NCBI RefSeq assembly: GCF_009834565.1
Contig: NZ_CP019428.1
Span: 1,116,001 to 1,180,000 of the forward strand
Direction of reading: 5' to 3'
Length of the DNA: 64,000 bases
Origin: Pseudomonas sp. R76
GTDB lineage: Bacteria; Pseudomonadota; Gammaproteobacteria; Pseudomonadales; Pseudomonadaceae
The notes under the pieces are model-generated. The model did not search any database. It saw only the letters and a program-made list of their open reading frames with translations, and was not told where the DNA came from. The position numbers were made by a program, and so were the translations under genes. Shown here piece by piece: positions 43,062 through 53,517 of the stretch. Within the stretch, counting starts at the first letter, position 1. Every line of letters starts with the position of its first letter.

Positions 43062-43442
43062 CTACTTATCTGCCTGATACGCCTCAATCACTTCCTGCGC
43101 TGCCCGAAACGCATCAATCGCCGCCGGCACGCCCGCGTACACCGCGCAATGCAGCAGCGCCTCGCGAATCTCCTCCACCGTGCACCCGTTGTTCAGGGCG
43201 CCACGTACGTGGCCCTTGAGTTCCTGCGGGCACTTGAGCGCAGTGAGGGCGGCGAGGGTGATCAGGCTGCGCGTCTTCAGCGGCAGGCCTTCACGGTTCC
43301 ACACGCTGCCCCATGCGTGTTCGTTGACGAAATCCTGCAGCGGCTGGGTGAACTCGGTGGCATTACCCAAGGCGCGGTCGACAAACACATCGCCCATAAC
43401 CTGGCGACGCATTTCAACCCCGGGCTTTTTCTGATCGGTCAT
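43062..43442 (-). CDS. Carboxymuconolactone decarboxylase family protein (PcaC-like)
   Basis: 126 residues. GVEMRRQVMGDVFVDRAL, WGSVWNREGLPLKTRSLITLAAL, CPQELKGHVRGALNNG and LLHCAVYAGVPAAIDAF are the 4-carboxymuconolactone decarboxylase pattern. No other protocatechuate genes are nearby, so a role in that pathway is unproven; some relatives are peroxidase-like. It overlaps the end of the exchanger gene by 4 bases (ATGA) and is translated with it. Confidence 0.88.
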   Translation of the reverse strand: MTDQKKPGVEMRRQVMGDVFVDRALGNATEFTQPLQDFVNEHAWGSVWNREGLPLKTRSLITLAALTALKCPQELKGHVRGALNNGCTVEEIREALLHCAVYAGVPAAIDAFRAAQEVIEAYQADK

Positions 43443-44533
43443 TGCGATTCCCTCTTTTGTTGGCGGCGCCAGGCTTGCAGCGAGCTGAACAACAGGAACG
43501 CCACCAGCGCCGGCAGGACGTAATACAGCATCAATTGTTCAAGCTTGGTCGCCAGCGGCATGCCAAAGGTGAACGACACCACATGCAGCCCATACGCCAG
43601 GTACAGGCCCAGGAACACCAGGCCTTCGGCGCGGGTGACGCGGTAGCCGGTATAAAACACCGGCAGGCACAGCACAATCACGCCGAGCATCACCGGCAAA
43701 TCAAAATCCAGCGCATTGGGCGACACGGACAGCGGCGACGGCGCCACGAGGGCGGTAAACCCGAGCACCCCAAGCAGGTTGAACAGGTTGCTGCCGATCA
43801 CGTTGCCCACGGCAATCTCGCGCTCGCCGCGCAGCGCGGCAATCAGTGACGTGGCCAGGCACGGCAGCGAGGTGCCGACACCAATCAGCGTGAGGCCGAT
43901 GATGCGCTCGGACAAGCCCAAGTCGCTCGCCACGTCCACTGCCGCGCCCAGCAGCAAATGCCCGGCCAGCACCAGGATCAACAGCCCGCTCAGCATCAGC
44001 GATGCGCTGCTCAGCCAGGGCGCCCTAGCCACGGTGTCCAGTGTGCGCGGGCGGCGGGAGTGGCGGGTCTGATAGTGCAAAACACCCAGGTAGGCCGCCA
44101 GTGCAATCAGCAGGAACAGGCCATCGAGCGGGGTCAGTTCTTCGTTGGCGGCCAGGGTAAACACCAGCAGGCCGGCACAAATCATCACCGGGATATCCAG
44201 GCGCACCAACTGCCGGGACACGCGCAATGGGATGATCAGCGCGGCGAGGCCCAGAGTGACCAGCGTGTTGAAGATACTGCTGCCGATCACGCTGCCCACT
44301 GCGATATCGGTATTACCGGCCAGGGTGGCCTGCAGGCTCACGGTCATCTGTGGCGCGCTGCTGCCGAAGGCGACGATGCTCAGGCCGATGATCAGTGGCC
44401 GCACCTTGAGGCTGGCCGCCAGGCGCACGGCGGCGCGCACCAGGATTTCGGCGCCGACGATCAGCAGCACCAGGCCGCTGACCAGTTCGATCAGGCTCCA
44501 GGATGAGAGGGCGGTTAATGCGGAAATGGCCAA
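43439..44533 (-). CDS. Sodium/calcium exchanger family (YrbG-like) membrane protein
   Basis: 364 residues with two homologous halves, each carrying the CaCA alpha repeat: GLSIVAFGSSAPQMTVSLQATLAG...GSVIGSSIFNTLVTLG and GLTLIGVGTSLPCLATSLIAALRG...GNVIGSNLFNLLGVLG. In the first repeat Gln replaces the usual Glu (SSAPQ for SSAPE), and in the second Cys does (SLPCLATS for SLPELATS); these glutamates bind the cation in known exchangers. The start is weak: TTG at 44533, 11 bases after the upstream stop; no ATG fits. Confidence 0.85.
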   Translation of the reverse strand: MAISALTALSSWSLIELVSGLVLLIVGAEILVRAAVRLAASLKVRPLIIGLSIVAFGSSAPQMTVSLQATLAGNTDIAVGSVIGSSIFNTLVTLGLAALIIPLRVSRQLVRLDIPVMICAGLLVFTLAANEELTPLDGLFLLIALAAYLGVLHYQTRHSRRPRTLDTVARAPWLSSASLMLSGLLILVLAGHLLLGAAVDVASDLGLSERIIGLTLIGVGTSLPCLATSLIAALRGEREIAVGNVIGSNLFNLLGVLGFTALVAPSPLSVSPNALDFDLPVMLGVIVLCLPVFYTGYRVTRAEGLVFLGLYLAYGLHVVSFTFGMPLATKLEQLMLYYVLPALVAFLLFSSLQAWRRQQKRESQ

Positions 44534-44544
44534 GGCTCCCTTGA

Positions 44545-44916
44545 TTAGTTGCTCATGGCTTGCACGCGAACCCGCGCAGTGCCGCTGCCCAGCATACCGA
44601 GTTGTTCGGCGGCCCTGCGTGAAACGTCGATCAGGCGCCCACGGGTATGTGGGCCGCGATCATTGATGCGCAGTACCACGGATTTGTTGTTGTCGAGGTT
44701 GGTTACCTTGACCTGTGTGCCGAAGGGCAGGCGCCGATGGGCGGCGGTCAGGGCATTCTGGTTGAAGGGTTCACCGCTGGCGGTTTTGTTGCCATGGTGC
44801 TTGGCGCCGTAATACGAGGCGGTGCCGGTTTCGTCGTAGCCGTTGGGGTCGATGAGGCCGCTGGCACAACCGGCCAACAGAGAGAACAGGGCCAGCAGGC
44901 CGAGTAGACGCTTCAT
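44545..44916 (-). CDS. RlpA-like double-psi beta-barrel lipoprotein
   Basis: 123 residues. Lipobox LLAGC gives Cys 17 as the acylated residue. The DPBB domain has GTASYYGAKHHGNKTASGEPFN, LPFGTQVKVTNLDNNKSVVLRINDRGP and GRLIDVSRRAAEQLGM. Full-length RlpA is a lytic transglycosylase that acts on naked glycan at the septum; this short form lacks the SPOR domain. In pseudomonads a gene of this kind lies beside gatB. It is upstream of the exchanger gene by 11 bases. Confidence 0.9.
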   Translation of the reverse strand: MKRLLGLLALFSLLAGCASGLIDPNGYDETGTASYYGAKHHGNKTASGEPFNQNALTAAHRRLPFGTQVKVTNLDNNKSVVLRINDRGPHTRGRLIDVSRRAAEQLGMLGSGTARVRVQAMSN

Positions 44917-44933
44917 TCAAGGTGTCCCCGGTG

Positions 44934-45041
44934 ATCGTTCCCACGCTCCGCGTGGGAATTCAGCCCGTGACGCTCCGCGTCACAAAAGCGGACGCGGAGC
45001 GTCCTGTGAGGCGTTCCCACGCAGAGCGTGGGAACGATCAG
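44934..45041. repeat. Long palindromic repeat, GATCGTTCCCACGC family, second copy
   Basis: Ends GATCGTTCCCACGCTCCGCG and GCAGAGCGTGGGAACGATC; inner dyads GTGACGCTCCGCGTCAC and GGACGCGGAGCGTCC. It fills most of the space between rlpA-like and gatB genes. Confidence 0.8.
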
Positions 45042-45050
45042 TGTTGCGAA

Positions 45051-46496
45051 TCAGCCTTCGAGCTTGCTCTTCAGCAGTTCGTTCACTTGTTGCGGGTTGG
45101 CCTTGCCTTTGGACGCTTTCATTGCCTGCCCGACGAAGAAGCCGAACATCTTGCCGCGCTTGGCTTCGTCGGCGGCGCGGTATTGCTCGACCTGTTCGGC
45201 GTTGGCCGCCAGCATTTCATCGAGTACGGCCGAAATCGCGCCGCTGTCGGTGACTTGCTTGAGGCCGCGCTTCTCGATGATGTCGTCGGCATTGCCTTCA
45301 CCGCTGGCCATGGCTTCAAACACGGTCTTGGCGATTTTGCCGGAGATGGTGTTGTCCTTGATGCGCAGCAGCATGCCGCCCAGTTGCTCGGCGGTGACAG
45401 GGGCTTCGTCGATTTCCAGGCCCTGTTTGTTCAACAGACTGCCCAGCTCAACCATCACCCAGTTGGCCGCCAACTTGGCGTCGCCGGCAATGCTCACGAC
45501 TTTTTCGAAGTAGTTGGCTTGCTCACGGCTGGAAGCCAGCACGCTGGCATCGTAGACCGACAGGCCGAACTGCGCCTGGAAGCGCTCGCGTTTCTGCTGC
45601 GGCAATTCCGGCAGGGTGGCGCGGATGTCATTGAGGAACGAATCTTCAAGGACCACCGGCAACAGGTCCGGGTCGGGGAAGTAACGGTAGTCGTTGGCTT
45701 CCTCTTTGCTGCGCATGGCGCGGGTTTCGTCTTTGTTCGGGTCGTACAGGCGCGTTTGCTGGATCACCTTGCCGCCGTCTTCGATCAGCTCGATCTGGCG
45801 ACGCACTTCGCTGTTGATCGCCTTTTCGATAAAGCGGAACGAGTTGACGTTCTTGATCTCGCAGCGGGTGCCGAACTCGACCTGGCCTTTTGGACGGATC
45901 GACACGTTGCAGTCGCAACGCAGCGAGCCTTCGGCCATGTTGCCATCGCAGATGCCCAGGTAACGCACCAGCGCGTGGATGGTCTTGACGTAGGCCACGG
46001 CCTCCTTGGCGCTGCGCATGTCCGGCTCGGACACGATTTCCAGCAACGGCGTGCCGGCACGGTTCAGGTCGATGCCGGTAGCGCCCGGGAATTCCTCGTG
46101 CAGGCTCTTGCCGGCGTCTTCTTCCAGGTGCGCGCGGGTCACGCCGACACGTTTGATGGTGCCGTCTTCCAGCGGGATGTCCAGGTAGCCCTTGCCGACG
46201 ATCGGCAACTCCATCTGGCTGATCTGGTAGCCCTTGGGCAGATCCGGGTAGAAGTAGTTCTTGCGCGCGAACACGTTGTGCTGGCCGATCTCGGCGTCAA
46301 TCGCCAGGCCGAACATCACCGCCATGCGCACCGCTTCCTGGTTCAGCACCGGCAATACGCCGGGCATGCCCAGGTCTACCAGGCTGGCCTGGGTATTCGG
46401 CTCGGAGCCGAAGGTGGTGGCGCTACCGGAGAAAATCTTCGATTGGGTGGCGAGCTGGGTATGAATCTCCAGCCCGATCACAACTTCCCATTGCAT
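45051..46496 (-). CDS. gatB: Asp/Glu-tRNA amidotransferase subunit B
   Basis: 481 residues. [22 protein letters not shown] starts the kinase/transamidase core, [17 protein letters not shown] and [20 protein letters not shown] segments follow, and the C-terminal YqeY-type helical domain binds the tRNA elbow. With GatA and GatC it converts misacylated Asp-tRNA-Asn (and Glu-tRNA-Gln) to the correct amide. It is 10 bases after gatA, with ribosome site AGGAG. Confidence 0.97.
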   Translation of the reverse strand: MQWEVVIGLEIHTQLATQSKIFSGSATTFGSEPNTQASLVDLGMPGVLPVLNQEAVRMAVMFGLAIDAEIGQHNVFARKNYFYPDLPKGYQISQMELPIVGKGYLDIPLEDGTIKRVGVTRAHLEEDAGKSLHEEFPGATGIDLNRAGTPLLEIVSEPDMRSAKEAVAYVKTIHALVRYLGICDGNMAEGSLRCDCNVSIRPKGQVEFGTRCEIKNVNSFRFIEKAINSEVRRQIELIEDGGKVIQQTRLYDPNKDETRAMRSKEEANDYRYFPDPDLLPVVLEDSFLNDIRATLPELPQQKRERFQAQFGLSVYDASVLASSREQANYFEKVVSIAGDAKLAANWVMVELGSLLNKQGLEIDEAPVTAEQLGGMLLRIKDNTISGKIAKTVFEAMASGEGNADDIIEKRGLKQVTDSGAISAVLDEMLAANAEQVEQYRAADEAKRGKMFGFFVGQAMKASKGKANPQQVNELLKSKLEG

Positions 46497-46506
46497 AGTG
46501 TTCTCC

Positions 46507-47958
46507 TCAGAAGCCGGTAGGGGTGCGGGTGTGCCAGTCGGTGTTCAACTGGTACTGGTGCGCCACATTGAGCAGGCGGCCTTCCTGGAAATACGGGGCG
46601 AGCAATTGCACGCCGACCGGCAGGCCATCGACGAAACCAGCTGGCATGGACAAGCCCGGCAAGCCCGCGAGGTTGGCGGTGATGGTGTACAGGTCTTCCA
46701 GGTACTCGGCGATCGGGTCGCCGGTCTTGGCGCCGATCTTCCAGGCCGGGTTCGGCGTGGTTGGGCCGAGGATCACGTCGACTTCTTCGAAGGCGGCCAT
46801 GAAGTCGTTCTTCACCAGGCGACGGATCTTTTGCGCCTTGAGGTAGTAGGCGTCGTAGTAGCCGGCCGACAGGGCATAAGCACCGACCATGATCCGGCGT
46901 TGTACTTCGGCGCCGAAGCCTTCGCCGCGGGAGCGCTTATAAAGGTCGGTCAAGTCTTTCGGGTTTTCGCAGCGATAGCCGAAACGCACGCCGTCGAAAC
47001 GCGACAGGTTGGAGGAGGCTTCTGCCGGCGCGATAACGTAGTACGCAGGAATCGCGTGCTGGTTGTTCGGCAGGCTGATTTCCTTGATCACGGCGCCGAG
47101 CTTTTCCAGCTCCTTGACGCTGTTGTGCACCAGTTCGGCGATACGCGGGTCGAGACCGGCGCTGAAATACTCTTTCGGCACGCCGATGCGCAGGCCTTTG
47201 ATCGAGTTATTCAGGCTGGCGCTGTAGTCCGGCACTGGCTCATCGATGCTGGTGGAGTCCTGTGTGTCGAACCCGGCCATACCTTGTAACAAAATTGCGC
47301 AGTCTTCAGCGGTGCGCGCCAGAGGGCCGCCCTGATCAAGGCTGGACGCGTAGGCGATCATGCCCCAACGGGAAACGCGACCGTAGGTCGGCTTCAAGCC
47401 GGTGAGGTTGGTGAAGGCCGCTGGCTGGCGGATCGAGCCACCGGTGTCGGTGGCTGTAGCGGCCGGCAGGAAGCGCGCGGCAACGGCGGCAGCCGAACCA
47501 CCGGACGAACCGCCGGGCACGTGTTCCAGGTTCCACGGGTTTTTAACTGCGCCGTAGTAGCTGGATTCGTTGGCCGAACCCATGGCGAACTCGTCCATGT
47601 TGGTCTTGCCCAGGGTCACGGCCCCGGCGGCAGCCAGCTTGGACACCACGGTGGCGTCGTAGGGTGCTTTAAAATTGTCGAGCATCTTCGAGCCGCAACT
47701 GGTGCGAATGCCCTGGGTGCAGAACAAGTCTTTGTGGGCGATTGGTGCGCCCAGCAGTGCGCCATTCTCACCGTTGGCGCGACGAACGTCGGCGGCCTTG
47801 GCCTGGCTCAGGGCCAGCTCTTCGGTGAGGCTGATGAAGCTGTTGACCTTGGGATCGTGCTCGGCAATGCGCGCAAGCAGGGTCTTGGTCAGCTCTTCGG
47901 AAGAAAACTTTTTGTCGGCGAGACCGCGGGCGATCTCGGCCAGAGTCATGTGATGCAT
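46507..47958 (-). CDS. gatA: Asp/Glu-tRNA amidotransferase subunit A
   Basis: 483 residues of the amidase-signature family; releases ammonia from glutamine. Catalytic triad elements are the Lys in [11 protein letters not shown], and the cis-Ser and nucleophile Ser in [13 protein letters not shown]...[12 protein letters not shown]. The start at 47958 ([12 protein letters not shown]) has a purine-rich site 6 bases upstream; the ATG three codons later is possible. Middle gene of gatCAB. Confidence 0.97.
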   Translation of the reverse strand: MHHMTLAEIARGLADKKFSSEELTKTLLARIAEHDPKVNSFISLTEELALSQAKAADVRRANGENGALLGAPIAHKDLFCTQGIRTSCGSKMLDNFKAPYDATVVSKLAAAGAVTLGKTNMDEFAMGSANESSYYGAVKNPWNLEHVPGGSSGGSAAAVAARFLPAATATDTGGSIRQPAAFTNLTGLKPTYGRVSRWGMIAYASSLDQGGPLARTAEDCAILLQGMAGFDTQDSTSIDEPVPDYSASLNNSIKGLRIGVPKEYFSAGLDPRIAELVHNSVKELEKLGAVIKEISLPNNQHAIPAYYVIAPAEASSNLSRFDGVRFGYRCENPKDLTDLYKRSRGEGFGAEVQRRIMVGAYALSAGYYDAYYLKAQKIRRLVKNDFMAAFEEVDVILGPTTPNPAWKIGAKTGDPIAEYLEDLYTITANLAGLPGLSMPAGFVDGLPVGVQLLAPYFQEGRLLNVAHQYQLNTDWHTRTPTGF

Positions 47959-47974
47959 GAAAGGCTCTTTCCCT

Positions 47975-48262
47975 TTAGTCGATGACTTTCGGAACCAGGT
48001 ACAGGCCGTTTTCGACCGCTGGCGCGATGGACTGGTAGGCCTCGCGATTATTTCGCTCGGTCACAACGTCTGCGCGCAGGCGCTGGCTGGCTTCCAGCGG
48101 GTGAGCCAGGGGCTCGATGCCGTCGGTATTGACGGCCTGCATTTGGTCAACCAGCCCGAGAATGCTGTTCAGGGCTGCGGTGGTCTGTGGAAGATCGGCT
48201 TCATTCAGGCCAAGCGAGGCCAGATGAGCGATTTTTTCCACGTCGGAGCGTTCAAGCGCCAT
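47975..48262 (-). CDS. gatC: Asp/Glu-tRNA amidotransferase subunit C
   Basis: 95 residues, normal length. [20 protein letters not shown] and [17 protein letters not shown] are family signatures. Stabilises GatA and holds the complex together. First gene of the operon, divergent from mreB across 210 bases that hold both promoters; I could not settle the -35/-10 boxes. Confidence 0.96.
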   Translation of the reverse strand: MALERSDVEKIAHLASLGLNEADLPQTTAALNSILGLVDQMQAVNTDGIEPLAHPLEASQRLRADVVTERNNREAYQSIAPAVENGLYLVPKVID

Positions 48263-48460
48263 GGGATTCTCCAGTGGAAAACAGAACGGAGGGCGTCCGT
48301 GTGTTAGATTGTCGGAACACTACCGCATTTCTACGGTCATATGGCCGCGATTGTGGGGGTTGGTGCACAGAAAGTCGGCCAATTTAGCACATTGGCGCCT
48401 TGCCCAAAATCCCTGTCGTTGTTAGAGTTTGCCGCACTTTTTTACCCACGCGTTGCCTAG

Positions 48461-49510
<1,050 letters not shown>

Positions 49511-49539
49511 GATTGCTTGGATGGTTCATGCTTCGTCCG

Positions 49540-49565
49540 CAGGCAGCACTTTGCAGTGCTGCCTG
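49540..49565 (+). terminator. Hairpin between mreB and mreC (attenuator?)
   Basis: Perfect 11-bp arms CAGGCAGCACT / AGTGCTGCCTG, loop TTGC, followed by TTGGCGTTTATC. The T-tract is poor, so partial termination or RNA stabilisation could set mreB above mreCD. Confidence 0.55.
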
Positions 49566-49612
49566 TTGGCGTTTATCTTCTTCAATCTGCATCCAGGCCG
49601 GTTTGATGCCGT

Positions 49613-49654
49613 ATGAATAAAGAGAACATTTGCCTGGGAGGAGCGGCTTATTAA
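49613..49654 (+). CDS. Tiny upstream reading frame overlapping the mreC start (tentative)
   Basis: ATG at 49613 opens a 13-codon frame (MNKENICLGGAAY) whose TAA at 49652-49654 overlaps the proposed ATT start of mreC at 49650. It contains the mreC ribosome site GGGAGGAG. It has only a weak ribosome site of its own. Could couple translation; could also be chance. Confidence 0.25.
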   Translation: MNKENICLGGAAY

Positions 49655-50777
49655 ACCGCTTTTCGCCAAAGGCCCCTCATTGGGCGTGCGCTTATTGGTG
49701 CTGGTCGTGCTTTCGGTCGCGCTGATGGTGGTCGATGCCCGCTTTGCACTGCTCAAGCCCGTGCGTAGCCAGATGTCGCTGGTGTTGATGCAGACTTACT
49801 GGATCACCGACCTGCCGCAACGTCTCTACCAGGGCGTGGCCAGCCAATTCGGCAGCCGCACTGAGCTGGTCGCCGAGAACGAAAAACTCAAGACTGAAAA
49901 CCTGCTGTTGCAGGGGCGCATGCAAAAGCTGGCGGCCCTCACCGAGCAGAACGTTCGGCTGCGCGAGTTGCTCAATTCTTCCGCACTGGTCAACGAGAAG
50001 GTCGAAGTGGCCGAGTTGATCGGCATGGACCCAAATCCGTTTACCCATCGCATCATCATCAACAAGGGTGAACGCGACGGTGTGGTCCTTGGCCAGCCGG
50101 TGCTCGATGCCCGTGGCCTGATGGGCCAGGTGGTCGAGTTGATGCCCTACACCTCGCGGGTATTGCTGCTGACGGACACCACCCACAGCATCCCGGTGCA
50201 GGTGAATCGCAACGGCTTGCGCGCGATTGCCAGCGGCACCGGTAACCCGGAGCGCCTTGAGTTGCGCCATGTTGCCGATACCGCCGACATCAAGGAAGGC
50301 GACCTGCTGGTCAGTTCCGGCCTGGGCCAGCGCTTCCCGGCGGGTTACCCAGTGGCGACGGTGAAGGAAGTAATTCACGATTCCGGTCAGCCGTTCGCCA
50401 TCGTGCGTGCCGTGCCGACGGCTGCCTTGAACCGTAGCCGCTACCTGCTGCTGGTGTTCAGTGACAACCGCACCCCCGAAGAACGTGCCAATGACGCCGC
50501 CCAAGCGCAGGAAGCGGAAGACAAGCAGAACGGCGCCGTACCCACCACCCCCGCTACGGTGCCGAAACCGGCGTTTGTCGGGCCGCCCGCACCTTCGGCA
50601 ACCCCGGCAGCGCCCGTCGCGACACCTGTCAAACCTGCAGCTCACAGCACGCGTGCGGCAAAGCCATCGGCGTCTACACCCGCTGCCACCGCGCCAGCGG
50701 CTAAACCGCCTGCTGCCACACCGGCTACCCGCCCAGCGGCTACCGCCCCGGCAACCACGCGGAAGAGGGAGGAATAA
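49650..50777 (+). CDS. mreC: Rod-shape determining protein MreC (probable ATT start)
   Basis: About 375 residues: short cytoplasmic tail, membrane helix (LLVLVVLSVALMVVDARF), coiled coil (TELVAENEKLKTENLLLQGR) and beta-barrel domain (HRIIINKGERDGVVLGQPVLDARGLMGQV). The last 90 residues are an Ala/Pro/Thr-rich tail. No ATG, GTG or TTG is in frame between a stop at 49614 and TTG at 49680. ATT at 49650 has an excellent GGGAGGAG site 6 bases away and gives IKPLFAKGPSLGVRLL, an N-terminus I recall from other Pseudomonas MreC proteins. If ATT is not used, the start is TTG 49680. Its stop overlaps mreD by one base. Confidence 0.9.
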   Translation: MKPLFAKGPSLGVRLLVLVVLSVALMVVDARFALLKPVRSQMSLVLMQTYWITDLPQRLYQGVASQFGSRTELVAENEKLKTENLLLQGRMQKLAALTEQNVRLRELLNSSALVNEKVEVAELIGMDPNPFTHRIIINKGERDGVVLGQPVLDARGLMGQVVELMPYTSRVLLLTDTTHSIPVQVNRNGLRAIASGTGNPERLELRHVADTADIKEGDLLVSSGLGQRFPAGYPVATVKEVIHDSGQPFAIVRAVPTAALNRSRYLLLVFSDNRTPEERANDAAQAQEAEDKQNGAVPTTPATVPKPAFVGPPAPSATPAAPVATPVKPAAHSTRAAKPSASTPAATAPAAKPPAATPATRPAATAPATTRKREE

Positions 50778-51265
50778 TGGCCGGTACCCATTCGCGTAAT
50801 GGCTGGATCGTCTGGCTGACGTTCGCCATCGGTTTGCTGCTCAGCGTTTCGCCGCTGCCGCAATTCATGGAAATCCTGCGTCCTTTATGGCTGGCCTTGC
50901 TGCTGGCTTTCTGGTCGCTGACCTTGCCGCATAAAGTCGGGATGGTCACCGCGATGTGCCTGGGCTTGGCGGAAGATGTGCTCTATGGCACCTTGCTGGG
51001 CCAGAACGCGTTGATCCTCACCCTGATCACTTTCCTGGTGCTGTCGTTGCAACAACGCTTGCGCATGTTCCCGATGTGGCAGCAGTGCCTGGTGATCCTG
51101 GTGATCTTCGGCCTGGCGCAGTTGGTGCAACTGTGGCTCAGCGCCTTGACCGGTAACCGCCAGCCGACCCTGGCGTTGGTGCTGCCGGCGCTGGTCAGTG
51201 CGTTGCTGTGGCCATGGGTCAGTTTCGGTCTGCGTGGATTACGTCGTCGCTATAAAATCAATTGA
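50777..51265 (+). CDS. mreD: Rod-shape determining protein MreD
   Basis: 162 residues, about five membrane helices (IVWLTFAIGLLLSVSPLP; LWLALLLAFWSLTLPHKVG; CLGLAEDVLYGTLLGQNAL and others). FEDLLYG-like AEDVLYGTLLGQNA is the conserved MreD region. Works with MreC in the elongasome. ATG overlaps the mreC stop (TAATG). Confidence 0.95.
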   Translation: MAGTHSRNGWIVWLTFAIGLLLSVSPLPQFMEILRPLWLALLLAFWSLTLPHKVGMVTAMCLGLAEDVLYGTLLGQNALILTLITFLVLSLQQRLRMFPMWQQCLVILVIFGLAQLVQLWLSALTGNRQPTLALVLPALVSALLWPWVSFGLRGLRRRYKIN

Positions 51266-51316
51266 ATGGATTGCGAGGCTCTGCCTGGTTATCGAACCCT
51301 ACAGGGAGAGTCTGGA

Positions 51317-51913
51317 ATGAATTCGCTTTATCTGGCCTCGGGCTCCCCAAGGCGGCGTGAACTGCTGACCCAGATCGGTGTGCCCTTCACCGTGGTCAGC
51401 GCCGCTATTGATGAAACTCCTCTTACAAACGAACCGGCTGTGGCCTACGTCGAGCGCCTTGCGCGCGGCAAGGCTACGGCGGGTTTTGCTGCGCTTGAAC
51501 ACACCGCGGACACCTGCGTGCTGGGTGCTGACACGGCTGTGATCGTTGATGGGAAAATCCTCGGCAAGCCAGTGGATCAGGCCGACGCCCTGGCGATGTT
51601 GATGGCCTTGGCCGGGCGTGAGCACGAGGTGCTGACCGCTATTGCCGTCACCGACGGTTCGCGCTGCGAAACACGCTGTGTAAGCAGTCGCGTACGGTTT
51701 CGCGGTATTTCTGTCGAGGAGGCGACAACCTACTGGCACAGTGGAGAACCTCAGGACAAGGCAGGCGGCTATGCTATCCAGGGGCTTGGTTCGGTGTTTG
51801 TCGCCGGGCTCAATGGCAGCTATTCCGCCGTGGTAGGCCTGCCGGTGTGCGAAACCGCGCAACTGCTTGGCCAATTCGGCATACCCTGTTGGCAAAACCT
51901 TACCGCGCGCTGA
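51317..51913 (+). CDS. maf: Maf-type nucleotide pyrophosphatase (YhdE-like)
   Basis: 198 residues. [37 protein letters not shown] and [29 protein letters not shown] are the Maf motifs. The family hydrolyses dTTP/UTP or modified nucleotides and arrests septation when overproduced. The start at 51317 follows GGGAGAG; the 17-residue upstream reading overlaps the mreD end. Lies in the mre-rng cluster as in other pseudomonads. Confidence 0.95.
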   Translation: MNSLYLASGSPRRRELLTQIGVPFTVVSAAIDETPLTNEPAVAYVERLARGKATAGFAALEHTADTCVLGADTAVIVDGKILGKPVDQADALAMLMALAGREHEVLTAIAVTDGSRCETRCVSSRVRFRGISVEEATTYWHSGEPQDKAGGYAIQGLGSVFVAGLNGSYSAVVGLPVCETAQLLGQFGIPCWQNLTAR

Positions 51914-51983
51914 ACGCCTTACTTGCGCGCCAAGCCTTAAGCGATCGGTCACTATTGTGAAAACGCCTGAACGAGACCCAGCC

Positions 51984-53441
51984 ATGAGTGAAGAGATTCT
52001 GATCAATATCACGCCGATGGAATCGCGCGTGGCGGTGGTAGAGAACGGTGTTCTGCAAGAAGTGCACGTCGAGCGCACCCAGAAGCGCGGCATTGTCGGC
52101 AATATCTATAAAGGCAAAGTGGTACGCGTGTTGCCGGGGATGCAGGCTGCTTTCGTCGATATCGGCCTGGACCGCGCGGCGTTTATCCATGCCTCGGAAA
52201 TCTCCTTGCGCGAAGGCCCGGCGGTCGAAAGCATCAGTGCGCTGGTGCATGAAGGGCAGAGCCTGGTGGTGCAAGTCACCAAGGACCCTATCGGCTCAAA
52301 AGGCGCGCGGCTGACGACTCAGCTGTCGATTCCTTCGCGTTACCTGGTGTACATGCCGCGCACCGCCCACGTCGGCATTTCCTTGAAGATCGAAGATGAA
52401 GCCGAGCGTGAGCGCCTGAAAAAGGTGGTCAGCGACTGCGTGGCTGCCGAAGGCATCAAGGAAGCGGGTGGCTTTATCCTGCGCACCGCCGCAGAAGGCG
52501 CCGGTGCCGATGAAATCCTCATGGATATCCGCTACCTGCGGCGTTTGTGGGACCAGATCGGCGCTCAGATCAAAACCATCGGCGCACCAAGCGTCATCTA
52601 TGAAGACCTCGGCCTGGCCCTGCGCACCCTGCGCGATCTGGTCAGCCCGAAGATTGAGAAAATTCGCATCGATTCGCGGGAAACTTTCCAGCGCACCACG
52701 CAATTTGTCGCCGAATTGATGCCGGAAATTGCCGATCGCCTGGAGCACTACCCTGGCGAACGGCCGATTTTCGACTTGTATGGCGTTGAAGACGAGATCC
52801 AGAAAGCTCTGGAGCGCAAGGTGCCGCTCAAGTCCGGCGGCTATCTGGTGGTCGACCCGGCGGAAGCCATGACCACCATTGACGTCAACACCGGCGCGTT
52901 CGTTGGCCACCGCAACCTCGAAGAGACTATCTTCAAGACCAATCTCGAGGCGGCCACCGCCATTGCCCGTCAGATGCGCCTGCGCAACATGGGCGGCATC
53001 ATCATCATTGACTTCATCGACATGGAAGACGAAGAACATCAGCGCCAGGTGCTGCGCACGCTCGAGAAGCAACTGGAACGCGATCACGCCAAGACCAATA
53101 TCATCGGCATCACCGAGCTTGGCCTGGTGCAGATGACCCGCAAGCGTACCCGCGAAAGCCTCGAGCAAGTGCTCTGCGAGCCTTGCAGCAGTTGCCAGGG
53201 ACGCGGCAAGTTAAAGACCCCGGAAACGGTTTGCTACGAGATTTTCCGCGAAATCTTACGGGAGGCACGCGCCTATCAAGCCGAAGGTTATAGAGTGCTC
53301 GCCAACCAGAAAGTGGTTGATCGGTTGCTGGATGAGGAGTCCGGTAACGTCGCTGAACTGGAGGTTTTTATCGGGCGCACGATTCGCTTCCAGGTCGAAA
53401 CCATGTATTCCCAGGAACAATACGACGTGGTGCTGCTCTGA
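51984..53441 (+). CDS. rng: Ribonuclease G
   Basis: 485 residues. The N-terminal S1 domain (ESRVAVVENGVLQEV...GNIYKGKVVRVLPGMQAAFVDIG) is followed by the RNase H-like and DNase I-like catalytic parts with Asp residues in TTIDVNTGAFVG and GIIIIDFIDME. The zinc link is in LCEPCSSCQGRG. It matures the 5' end of 16S rRNA and degrades mRNA. It lacks the RNase E C-terminal scaffold. Start MSEEILINITP chosen over a longer reading that overlaps maf. Confidence 0.97.
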   Translation: MSEEILINITPMESRVAVVENGVLQEVHVERTQKRGIVGNIYKGKVVRVLPGMQAAFVDIGLDRAAFIHASEISLREGPAVESISALVHEGQSLVVQVTKDPIGSKGARLTTQLSIPSRYLVYMPRTAHVGISLKIEDEAERERLKKVVSDCVAAEGIKEAGGFILRTAAEGAGADEILMDIRYLRRLWDQIGAQIKTIGAPSVIYEDLGLALRTLRDLVSPKIEKIRIDSRETFQRTTQFVAELMPEIADRLEHYPGERPIFDLYGVEDEIQKALERKVPLKSGGYLVVDPAEAMTTIDVNTGAFVGHRNLEETIFKTNLEAATAIARQMRLRNMGGIIIIDFIDMEDEEHQRQVLRTLEKQLERDHAKTNIIGITELGLVQMTRKRTRESLEQVLCEPCSSCQGRGKLKTPETVCYEIFREILREARAYQAEGYRVLANQKVVDRLLDEESGNVAELEVFIGRTIRFQVETMYSQEQYDVVLL

Positions 53442-53517
53442 TCCCCAATCGCTTTCTTTCTTCGAGACCGGCAGACCTTGATCTGCCGTCCGCTAACTGC
53501 CTTGAGGGTCGCCTGAC

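Noticed and set aside
41827..45041. CRISPR array
   Set aside because: Only two distant inverted repeats with unlike interiors; no regular direct repeats and spacers anywhere in the window.
44922..46520. 532-codon plus-strand open frame opposite gatB
   Set aside because: Antisense to an unmistakable GatB; begins in a palindromic repeat.
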